NCBI GenBank assembly: GCA_025934595.1
Contig: JAICXU010000107.1
Location: 1 to 8,223 of the forward strand
Direction of reading: 5' to 3'
Length of the DNA: 8,223 nucleotides
Origin: Polyangiaceae bacterium
GTDB taxonomy: Bacteria; Myxococcota_A; Polyangia; Polyangiales; Polyangiaceae
This document shows positions 1-6,219 of this stretch, one piece after another. Within the stretch, counting starts at the first letter, position 1. Each line of letters begins with the position of its first letter. Position numbers and translations under genes: made by a program. A model generated the notes under the pieces. The model had not been told where the DNA came from and searched no databases. It saw nothing but the letters and a program-made list of their open reading frames with translations.

Positions 1-1188
1 AATGTGATTGTCGCTCGCGAAGTGGAGCTGCTGATTCAGACGAATTTTGGTCTTGGGATCGTCGCTGCAGGCGACGACGTCCGCGCCCCATTTGTCACTG
101 ATCTTTTTCTTGAGCCCCGCGATGTTCGATTTGCCGAGCTCTTTGAGATCGTCCTGATTCGCGTAGCTCCATTCGAGCATGGCGCGCGCGCGCGCGTCGC
201 CGCAGAGGATGGCTTTCGCGACGACGCATGCGCCCGGATGCAGCGAGCGGTCGAGCATCCAGTTGCAGTCGCTGTCGAGCGGAAACATCGCCATCGTGAC
301 GTCGAGCCGGTCGAAGATGCCTTCGGCGACGAGACGCTCGTGGAATGCGCGGCACGTCGGGCAGAGCGGATCCTCGAACAAGATGACCGGCTGCACGGGA
401 TGCTCGGTCGGAATTTTCATGAGCGCGTTGTGCGCTTCCGTCTTCACGGAAATGGTTCCGCAGCTCGTCAAATACGGTTTGTAATCCGGCAGCGAGCCCA
501 CGTAGACGAGCGCCGGCAGGATCGCGCAAAAGCCGAGCGTCGCGAGCCACGCCCCGAGCAGCCACGAGGGCCCTTCGTTCGGGACGACGAGCTCGGTCTC
601 GGCGAGCGCGTCGACGGCTTTGCCTCTGGTCTTCGATTCGCCTTGTTTTTCAGCTGATTTCGCGTCGGGCGGCTTGTTCGGAAAGGCGGCCGGCTTCGTG
701 TATTCACGGAACGCGAAGAACGCCGCGACGGCGAGCACGCTGCTCGAGAAATAAATGCCGACGCAGATTTTGCAGAACTCGTGCAAGCGCGTGAGCGAAA
801 TGAAGAACATCACGAGCGACGCGAGAAGCGGCGTGACCCCGGCCGCGGCGAGGAACAAATGCGCGCGTCGTGGCGCGCGCTCGCCGATGAGCAAGAGATA
901 GACGCCGAAGCCGGCGAAGAACGAAAACGCGCCGAGCGCGAAGAGCGAGATGGGAACGCCGCCCCAATACGATTCGCGGAAGATGGCGGAGTACGGGCTG
1001 AAGAGCGCCGCTTTGCACGGATTTTCCGCGTCGTCGGAGACGGGCGCGCCGGGAATGAAGCTGCAGTGGATCGCGTGAATTTGCCGGTCGAGATGCTGCC
1101 CGTAGTCGTACGTCGAATACGCGGCGAACGTGAGCCCGAGGACCGCAGCCACGATCGTCAGGATGCTCAAAAGCTTCGTTTTGCTCAT
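1..1188 (-). CDS. VKOR-DsbA fusion, quinone-linked disulfide-forming membrane enzyme (C-terminus cut by window edge)
   Basis: Reading the minus strand from ATG at 1188 gives 396 codons open to the window edge, so the C-terminus is missing. Residues 1-165 look like a VKOR core: a first membrane helix (about 7-24), a loop with Cys42 and Cys58, a WGGVPIS motif near 75-81, further helices, and the redox pair CKIC at 139-142. After a charged linker (about 165-205) and a fifth helix (207-230), a DsbA/thioredoxin-like domain begins with active site CPTC at 276-279. By family knowledge, VKOR passes electrons from the thioredoxin domain to a membrane quinone, so the protein would form disulfides in exported proteins. 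The DsbA part has further cysteines at 308, 321, 329 and 374, perhaps structural disulfides. The cis-proline loop should lie just past the edge. The start is supported by a strong Shine-Dalgarno. Architecture confidence is high; substrates are unknown. Confidence 0.9.
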   Translation of the reverse strand, partial: MSKTKLLSILTIVAAVLGLTFAAYSTYDYGQHLDRQIHAIHCSFIPGAPVSDDAENPCKAALFSPYSAIFRESYWGGVPISLFALGAFSFFAGFGVYLLLIGERAPRRAHLFLAAAGVTPLLASLVMFFISLTRLHEFCKICVGIYFSSSVLAVAAFFAFREYTKPAAFPNKPPDAKSAEKQGESKTRGKAVDALAETELVVPNEGPSWLLGAWLATLGFCAILPALVYVGSLPDYKPYLTSCGTISVKTEAHNALMKIPTEHPVQPVILFEDPLCPTCRAFHERLVAEGIFDRLDVTMAMFPLDSDCNWMLDRSLHPGACVVAKAILCGDARARAMLEWSYANQDDLKELGKSNIAGLKKKISDKWGADVVACSDDPKTKIRLNQQLHFASDNHI

Positions 1189-1330
1189 CCGCACCTCCCT
1201 AGGAAGTCACTGCGCTGCTCAGCCTCGTCTCTTGCGGCAAAAAATCGCGTTCGAAAGGTTTACGATGGCCCGCGCTCGTTTTCTACGTGAATCGCCGCGA
1301 TGAAAAGCTCATGCTGAGACCGGACCACCG
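1189..1330. promoter_or_regulatory. divergent intergenic region between VKOR-DsbA and rpiB
   Basis: This is the longest non-coding stretch in the window and must carry the promoters for both flanking genes unless rpiB is read from elsewhere. It is locally A/T-richer, with an A6 run near 1239-1244. The best plus-strand match I can find is TTTACG (1259-1264), 17 bases, TCTACG (1282-1287), which is poor at the -10. I found no convincing minus-strand promoter and no long inverted repeat. Promoter placement is therefore tentative; only the divergent layout is certain. Confidence 0.3.
1193..1200 (-). promoter_or_regulatory. Shine-Dalgarno of the VKOR-DsbA gene
   Basis: On the minus strand the sequence AGGGAGGT lies four bases before the ATG at 1188. 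It is the clearest ribosome binding site in the window and fixes the start of the VKOR-DsbA gene. Confidence 0.75.
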
Positions 1331-1789
1331 ATGAAAGTCGCCATCGCAGGAGATCACGCCGGCTTCGAGCTCAAACAAATCCTCGCGGGGGAGCTGCGCG
1401 ACCAAGGCCACGAGGTCCTCGACCTCGGCACCGACACGGGCGCGGTGCCGTCGGACTATCCGGATTTCGCGAAGCTCGTCGGCGAGGCGGTCGCGCAGAA
1501 AAAGGTGGAGCGCGGCGTGCTCGTGTGCGGCAGCGGCGTCGGCGTGTCGGTGGCCGCGAACAAAGTCGTCGGCGTACGCGCGTCGCTCTGTCACGACACG
1601 TATTCGGCGCATCAAGGCGTCGAGCACGACGACATGAACGTCATTTGTCTCGGCTCGCGCATCATCGGCCGTGCGCTCGCGAGCGAGGTCGTGAAATCGT
1701 TCCTCGGCGCGAAGTTTTCGAACGAGGAGCGTCACGCGCGCAGGCTCGCGAAGACGATGGCGATCGAGCGCCAGTACATGAAGAGTTGA
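1331..1789 (+). CDS. rpiB: ribose-5-phosphate isomerase B (RpiB/LacAB family)
   Basis: This 152-residue protein is a full-length RpiB, which interconverts ribose 5-phosphate and ribulose 5-phosphate in the cytosolic pentose phosphate pathway. Visible hallmarks are GDHAG near the N-terminus (7-11), Tyr43, the CGSGVG loop at 66-71 with Cys66 at the position of the catalytic base in the E. coli type, His99 in the segment AHQGVEHDDMNV (93-104), and the arginine cluster ERHARRL (133-139) that by family binds the phosphate. Allose-6-phosphate isomerase activity is a known alternative in this family. The ATG at 1331 fits the family N-terminus, although no good Shine-Dalgarno precedes it. It is the first gene of a likely three-gene plus-strand unit, 43 bases before the next gene. 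Its metabolic link to the two downstream membrane or secreted enzymes is not obvious. Confidence 0.95.
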   Translation: MKVAIAGDHAGFELKQILAGELRDQGHEVLDLGTDTGAVPSDYPDFAKLVGEAVAQKKVERGVLVCGSGVGVSVAANKVVGVRASLCHDTYSAHQGVEHDDMNVICLGSRIIGRALASEVVKSFLGAKFSNEERHARRLAKTMAIERQYMKS

Positions 1790-1802
1790 AACCCACCCTG
1801 GA

Positions 1803-1821
1803 CGCGCGTCAGGTTCGCGCG
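1803..1821 (+). repeat. GC-only 6-bp hairpin between rpiB and the phosphoesterase gene
   Basis: CGCGCG at 1803-1808 can pair with CGCGCG at 1816-1821 around a seven-base loop, ending 11 bases before the next ATG. No T-run follows, so it does not look like an intrinsic terminator. It could slow ribosome loading or protect an mRNA end, but CGCG is very common in this sequence and chance is a fair explanation. Confidence 0.3.
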
Positions 1822-1832
1822 CTCTCGAGAAA

Positions 1833-2993
1833 ATGAGCCGAATTCTCGTTTTTTTGATCTTCGTCGTCGGCCTCGACGTCTCGCTCCACTACTACGTGTG
1901 GGGTCGGCTCGTGCGCGACACCGAGCTGCCCGCGCCGTGGGGTCGCATCGGCAACGGGCTCTTCATCGTGCTCGCGCTCCTCGTGCCGATCGGGTTCGTC
2001 TCCTTCCGGCTCTTGCCCCGAGCGGCCGCGTCATGGATCTCGTGGATCGTCTACGTGTGGCTCGGTTGTCTCTTCTTCCTCTTCTTCTTGCTCGTGTCGG
2101 TTGACGCGATTCGCTTCGCGATGCGATTCGTCGCGAAGCCCGTCGATCCGGATCGTCGCCTCTTCGTCGCGCGCATGCTCGGCAGCGGCGTGGCCGCGCT
2201 CACCGGCGTGCTCGGCATCGCAAGCCTGTATGGAGGATTGCGCGAGGTCGCGGTGAAAAAAATCCGCGTGCCGATCGCCAAGCTTCCGAAGCGCATGTCG
2301 GGCTTCAAAATCGTGCAGATCACCGACGTGCACGTGGGGCCCACCATCGGCGGCGCGTTCATCGACGATCTCGTCCAAAAAACGAATGCGATGGAGCCGG
2401 ACGTCGTCGCCATCACCGGCGATCTCGTCGACGGATCGGTGGCGACGCTCGCGCCGTTCGTGGCCGGTCTCGCGAAAATCACGGCAAAACACGGCGTTTT
2501 CTTCGTCACGGGCAACCACGAATATTATTCGGGAGTCGACGAGTGGATCGCGCATCTCACGTCGATGGGCATCCGCGTCCTCCGCAACGAACGCGTCGTC
2601 ATCGGCGAAGCGGGCGGCGCCGACGGCGGCTTCGATCTCGCCGGAGTCGACGACGCGCACGCGGCAAGCTACGGACATGGTCACGGCATGAACATTCCGA
2701 AAGCGCTCCGTGGCCGCGACGAGTCACGCGCCATCGTGCTCCTCGCGCATCAACCGAAGGCGATCTTCGACGCGAAGAAAGGCAACGTCGACTTGCAGCT
2801 CTCCGGTCACACGCACGGAGGCCAGCTCTTTCCGTGGAATTACTTCGTGAAGCTCGATCAGCCGTACGTCGAAGGTCTCTTCGATCACGACGGCACCAAA
2901 ATCTACGTCAGCCCCGGCACCGGCTATTGGGGACCACCGATGCGCCTCGGAACACGCGCGGAGATCACGTGCGTGGAGCTCGTCTCCACATGA
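1833..2993 (+). CDS. membrane-anchored calcineurin-like metallophosphoesterase (TMPPE/YkuE-like)
   Basis: This 386-residue protein has two parts. Residues 1-135 contain about four hydrophobic helices (roughly 4-21, 42-61, 67-91, 115-134). Residues 155-386 are a calcineurin-like metallophosphoesterase domain with all five family motifs: DVH (165-167), GD (196-197), GNHE (227-230), His306 and GHTH (325-328). These residues bind two metal ions and hydrolyse phosphate mono- or diesters. The layout resembles the eukaryotic TMPPE and bacterial YkuE/YaeI groups; LpxG-type UDP-diacylglucosamine hydrolases are distant relatives, so a phospholipid or lipid A-type substrate is possible but unproven. A His-rich insert, SYGHGHGM (279-286), lies before His306. 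The ATG at 1833 lacks a clear Shine-Dalgarno and leads straight into the first helix. The stop overlaps the next start as ATGA, indicating co-translation with the GH31 lipoprotein. Confidence 0.92.
   Translation: MSRILVFLIFVVGLDVSLHYYVWGRLVRDTELPAPWGRIGNGLFIVLALLVPIGFVSFRLLPRAAASWISWIVYVWLGCLFFLFFLLVSVDAIRFAMRFVAKPVDPDRRLFVARMLGSGVAALTGVLGIASLYGGLREVAVKKIRVPIAKLPKRMSGFKIVQITDVHVGPTIGGAFIDDLVQKTNAMEPDVVAITGDLVDGSVATLAPFVAGLAKITAKHGVFFVTGNHEYYSGVDEWIAHLTSMGIRVLRNERVVIGEAGGADGGFDLAGVDDAHAASYGHGHGMNIPKALRGRDESRAIVLLAHQPKAIFDAKKGNVDLQLSGHTHGGQLFPWNYFVKLDQPYVEGLFDHDGTKIYVSPGTGYWGPPMRLGTRAEITCVELVST
2973..2989 (+). promoter_or_regulatory. start-proximal hairpin hiding a possible ribosome binding site at an ATGA junction
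   Basis: GTGGAG (2973-2978) pairs perfectly with CTCCAC (2984-2989) around the five-base loop CTCGT. The second arm abuts the GH31 start ATG at 2990. The only Shine-Dalgarno-like sequence for that gene, GGAG at 2975-2978, is inside the first arm. A ribosome finishing the phosphoesterase gene would melt the stem, so the structure fits translational coupling. The pairing is seen directly; the regulatory role is inferred, and it also encodes the last phosphoesterase residues. Confidence 0.45.
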
Positions 2994-4813
2994 GCGCGCG
3001 CGTGCTCGGTTGCGTGGTCTTCGTCGGCTTCAGCGCGATCGCGATCGCGGCGTGCTCGTCGAGCTCGTCCAACTCGAGCCCGGCGCCGGTCGCGAAGTGT
3101 CCGCGAACCGATCACGACGAGCTGCCCACGCCGCCGCGGCACACGCCGCGTTGGGCGTTCGAACCCTGGATTTCGAAGGATATTTCGGATCACGACGACA
3201 GCTACGCGTATGTCGACGGCTTCATTTCGCGCGACATTCCGGTGGGCGTGCTCGTGCTCGATAGCCCGTGGGAGACCTACTACAACACGTTCGTTCCCAA
3301 CCCGAATCGCTACCGCGACTTCGGTCCGTTCACGCAAGACATGCACGACCGCGGCGTGCGTCTCGTCTTGTGGGTCACGGGGTTCACGAACACGACCGGC
3401 ATCGACGTCGAGATGGGCGGCGACGTCTACAACGGTCCTGCGCCGAACTATCAAGAAGGTGCAGACTGCAACTATTACATGCAGAACGACATGGAGTACT
3501 TCTGGTGGAAGGGCTTCGGCTCCGGGATCGACTGGTGGAATCCGGATGCGACCGCATGGTGGCACCGACAAGAAGACGGCGTCCTCGCGTACGGCATCGA
3601 CGGGTTCAAGCTCGACTTCGCCGAGGAGTATGTCGACGACTATCCCGTCGCGACCGCGGACGGCCCGAAGGATCTGCAGACGTATTCGGAGGCCTACTAC
3701 CACGACTTTTTGGCGTACGGCGTGAAGACGCGCGGCAACGATTTCTTGACGATGACGCGCGCGTGGGACGAGTCGTACCAATTTCAGGGCCGTTTTTTCG
3801 CGCGAAAAGAAGACTCACGCGTGTCGTGGATGGGCGACAACCGCCGCGATTGGATCGGGCTCGAGGACGCGCTGCACGAGATGATGATCTCGGCGCAAGC
3901 GGGCTACGTCGTGCTCGGGTCGGACATCGGCGGTTACTTGAACGTCGACGACAAAGATCTCACCGGCCCCACGATCCCATTCAACGCGACGAACTTCGAG
4001 CGATGGGTCGCGGTGGGCGCGCTCAATCCGTTCATGGAGCTCCACAGTCGATCGAACCTCACGCCGTGGACGGCGGAGCAGAGGCCCGACGAGATCACGG
4101 CCGTGTATCGGTATTGGGCGAAGCTGCATCACGCGCTCGTGCCGTTCTTCTACAGCCTCGCGGAAGAAGCGTACGCGGGACGCGGTCAGCTCATGATCCC
4201 GCAAGGCGATCCCGCCGCGCTCGTCGGCGACGAGCGCTACGAGCTCGGACAAGCGCTGCTCGTCGCTCCGCTGCTCGACGATTCCGGCAAGCGGCAAGTC
4301 GCGCTCCCGGCCGGATCGAAGTGGTACGATTTCTGGAATCCGAGCGCGGGCGCGATCGACGGCGGAACCACCGTTTCCGCTGATTTTTCCGCCGATCCGC
4401 GCGGCCTGCCCGTCTACTTCCAAGAAGGCGCGATCGTCCCGATGGTCGTCGACGACGCCGTCACCGAGTTCGGCGACTCCTCGTCGCAAGGCGCGCTCAC
4501 GATCGCGATCTATCCGAGCGCCTCGAGCTCCTTCGCCCTTCATGAAGACGACGACTCGATCACGACGATCGACGCGAAGACGAGCGGCAGCAGTTTCGAA
4601 ATCGATTTGTCGCATGTCGCGAAAGAAACGATCCTGCGTGTCCGCGCGGAGTCGGCGCCGGCGAGCGTGACGAGCAACGGAACGGCGCTCGCCTCCCAGC
4701 CTTCGCGATTTCTTTTCGACACGGTGACGAGCGGCTTTTTCTACGACGCACCCGCGAAGCTCGTGTGGATCAAAATCCCCGCGGGGCCCGCCGCGCAAAT
4801 CGTGGCTCAGTAG
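2990..4813 (+). CDS. predicted lipoprotein glycoside hydrolase family 31 (alpha-glycosidase)
   Basis: The protein has 607 residues from ATG 2990. Residues 1-22 form a lipoprotein signal with lipobox IAAC and acylated Cys22, followed by a serine-rich linker; Ser at +2 suggests outer-membrane sorting under the E. coli rule. The catalytic barrel spans roughly 52-390. GH31 hallmarks are LDSPWE (90-95), FKLDFAE (206-212) with Asp209 as likely nucleophile, WMGDN (280-284) with Asp283 as likely acid/base, and GSDIGG (310-315). C-terminal beta-domains follow, including VYFQEGAIVPM (475-485) and a DUF5110-like ALHEDDDS (516-523). KLDFAE is closer to the KTDFGE of alpha-xylosidases than to the WIDMNE of alpha-glucosidases, but substrate cannot be assigned. 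The usual N-terminal beta-sandwich is absent. The reading frame stays open upstream to 2543, but that part overlaps the phosphoesterase and has an arginine-rich shadow composition. The stop overlaps the convergent MFS gene by 7 bases. Confidence 0.92.
   Translation: MSARVLGCVVFVGFSAIAIAACSSSSSNSSPAPVAKCPRTDHDELPTPPRHTPRWAFEPWISKDISDHDDSYAYVDGFISRDIPVGVLVLDSPWETYYNTFVPNPNRYRDFGPFTQDMHDRGVRLVLWVTGFTNTTGIDVEMGGDVYNGPAPNYQEGADCNYYMQNDMEYFWWKGFGSGIDWWNPDATAWWHRQEDGVLAYGIDGFKLDFAEEYVDDYPVATADGPKDLQTYSEAYYHDFLAYGVKTRGNDFLTMTRAWDESYQFQGRFFARKEDSRVSWMGDNRRDWIGLEDALHEMMISAQAGYVVLGSDIGGYLNVDDKDLTGPTIPFNATNFERWVAVGALNPFMELHSRSNLTPWTAEQRPDEITAVYRYWAKLHHALVPFFYSLAEEAYAGRGQLMIPQGDPAALVGDERYELGQALLVAPLLDDSGKRQVALPAGSKWYDFWNPSAGAIDGGTTVSADFSADPRGLPVYFQEGAIVPMVVDDAVTEFGDSSSQGALTIAIYPSASSSFALHEDDDSITTIDAKTSGSSFEIDLSHVAKETILRVRAESAPASVTSNGTALASQPSRFLFDTVTSGFFYDAPAKLVWIKIPAGPAAQIVAQ
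3034..3049. repeat. 16-bp perfect palindrome in the signal-peptide codons of the GH31 gene
   Basis: CGCGATCGCGATCGCG is fully self-complementary and contains two overlapping GCGATCGC octamers. It encodes the alternating Ala-Ile stretch at residues 16-20 of the lipoprotein signal, and codon bias alone can explain it. Confidence 0.4.
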
Positions 4814-6213
4814 GAAACGTTCAGCTCCTCGAGCGATTTGTTTTCGCTGTCGACGCCGTACACGCGCGCGACGATCGCCGCGCCGATCATCATCGCGGAG
4901 GCGAGCGCGTAGCCATCGAAGAGCAATTTCGGATCGCCGGAGCCCGCGATTTTTCCGAACATCGAAGGCGCGAACGCCCCGACGAGCGTCGCCGCGGCGT
5001 AAAACACGGCGATCACCATTCCTCGCAATTCCACGGGGAAAAGCTCGCTCACGGTGAGATACGCGGAGCTCGCCGCGGACGACGCGAAGAAGAACACGAC
5101 GCACCACGCGACCGTCTGCGTCACGGCGTCGAGCATGCCGGCGAGAAAGAGCGCGCCGGTCGCCGTGAGCAAAATTCCGGAGAGCGCGTAGGTCGCCGTG
5201 ATCATGATGCGGCGTCCCCAGCGATCGAAGAGCGGCCCGAGAACGAGCGGTCCCAAGAAATTTCCGACCGCGAAGGGGAGCATGTAGAGACCGACGCGAT
5301 CCGGGCTCACGCCGTGGAAGTTGCGGAGAATGAGCCCGTAGCTGAAGAAGATCGCGTTGTAGAGGAACGCCTGCGCGAGCATCAGCGACAAGACCAAGAT
5401 CGCGCGACGACGATGGCGCACGAAGATCGTACGAAAGAGATGCCCGAAGCCCACGGCGCCCATCACCGGCACGCGAATCTTGCGGCGCTCGGCCGCTTCC
5501 GAAATGCCGGCCGCGCGCTCGATGTACGTCATCGTCGCTTCCGCTTCTTTTTCGAAGCCGTGCATCAAGAGCCAACGCGGGCTCTCGGGCACGTCGCGCC
5601 GGACGAGCAAAATCACGAGGCCGAGGACGGCGCCGAATCCGAACGCGAGCCGCCATCCGATCCTGGTCGCGATCTTCGTGGGATCCAGCAAAAGTAAGGT
5701 CAAAATCGCGCCGGCGCCGACGCCCACCCAATAGCTTCCGTTGATCGCGAGATCGATGCGGCCGCGGAGCCGCGCGGGGACGAGCTCGTCGATCGCGGAG
5801 TTGATGGCGGAGTATTCGCCGCCGATGCCGCAGCCCGCGAAGAATCGGAAGACGAGAAAGATGCGGAACGAAGGTGATGCCCCGGAGAGCGCGGTCGCCG
5901 TGAGATAGAGGGCGAGCGTCACGAGAAATAATTTTTTTCGTCCGAGTCGATCGGTGAGATGTCCGAAGACGAGCGCGCCGAGGACTTGGCCGACGAGGTA
6001 CACGCTGCTCGCGAGCCCGACCTCGCCCGCGGTGAGACCCAGCGTGCGCGAATCTTGGAGCATGGGACCGAGATTCGAGACGAGGCTCGCTTCGAGCCCA
6101 TCCAAGATCCACGTGATGCCGAGCGCGATCACGACGCGCGCGTGCCAGCGTGACCACGCCAGCGCGTCGAGACGAGCGGGGATGCTCGACTCGATGAAGC
6201 GAGGTTCAGTCAC
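4807..6213 (-). CDS. MFS transporter, sugar/metabolite:H+ symporter type
   Basis: This 468-residue protein has the twelve-helix pattern of the major facilitator superfamily. Visible signatures are Asp38 within helix 1 (WILDGLE), motif A GHLTDRLGRKK (84-94) after helix 2, RFFAGCGIGGEY (123-134) in helix 4, ELVPARLRGR (143-152), PESPRWLL (209-216) at the end of the N-half, FDRWGRR (329-335) and SELFPVELRG (389-398) in the C-half. These place it with the sugar-porter and aromatic-acid/metabolite symporter groups; the substrate cannot be read from sequence. The start is GTG at 6213 with a weak ribosome site, six bases after the stop of the prenyltransferase gene, which indicates one operon with coupled translation. 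Lys93-Lys94 of motif A are encoded in an A7 run (5932-5938 on the minus strand). The stop end overlaps the GH31 gene by 7 bases. Confidence 0.92.
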   Translation of the reverse strand: MTEPRFIESSIPARLDALAWSRWHARVVIALGITWILDGLEASLVSNLGPMLQDSRTLGLTAGEVGLASSVYLVGQVLGALVFGHLTDRLGRKKLFLVTLALYLTATALSGASPSFRIFLVFRFFAGCGIGGEYSAINSAIDELVPARLRGRIDLAINGSYWVGVGAGAILTLLLLDPTKIATRIGWRLAFGFGAVLGLVILLVRRDVPESPRWLLMHGFEKEAEATMTYIERAAGISEAAERRKIRVPVMGAVGFGHLFRTIFVRHRRRAILVLSLMLAQAFLYNAIFFSYGLILRNFHGVSPDRVGLYMLPFAVGNFLGPLVLGPLFDRWGRRIMITATYALSGILLTATGALFLAGMLDAVTQTVAWCVVFFFASSAASSAYLTVSELFPVELRGMVIAVFYAAATLVGAFAPSMFGKIAGSGDPKLLFDGYALASAMMIGAAIVARVYGVDSENKSLEELNVSY

Positions 6214-6219
6214 GCGCTT

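Noticed and set aside
182..196. 15-base alternating GC run, possible Z-DNA
   Set aside because: It encodes an Ala-Arg stretch in the VKOR-DsbA protein and is ordinary for this base composition.
4..657. Plus-strand 217-residue frame over the VKOR-DsbA gene
   Set aside because: Arginine-rich shadow of the minus-strand gene, which has clear VKOR and thioredoxin motifs in its own frame.
2069..2089. Pyrimidine-only tract of 21 bases
   Set aside because: Explained by Phe/Leu codons of the third membrane helix in the phosphoesterase protein.
2543..2989. Upstream extension of the GH31 frame
   Set aside because: It overlaps the phosphoesterase domain, is arginine-rich, and would bury a clean lipoprotein signal peptide that starts at 2990.
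4832..4848. Stem AGCGA/TCGCT after the GH31 stop, considered as a terminator
   Set aside because: Only five base pairs with two A-T ends and no following T-run in either direction; it lies inside MFS codons.
4765..5697. Plus-strand 310-residue charged frame antisense to the MFS gene
   Set aside because: Composition of repeated Arg/Glu/His mirrors the hydrophobic codons of the MFS gene; no motif and no ribosome site.
3815..6157. Minus-strand 780-residue open frame crossing the GH31 and MFS genes
   Set aside because: Very rich in Arg, Ala and His with no domain; it lies antisense to GH31 and one frame off the MFS gene, as expected from biased third positions.
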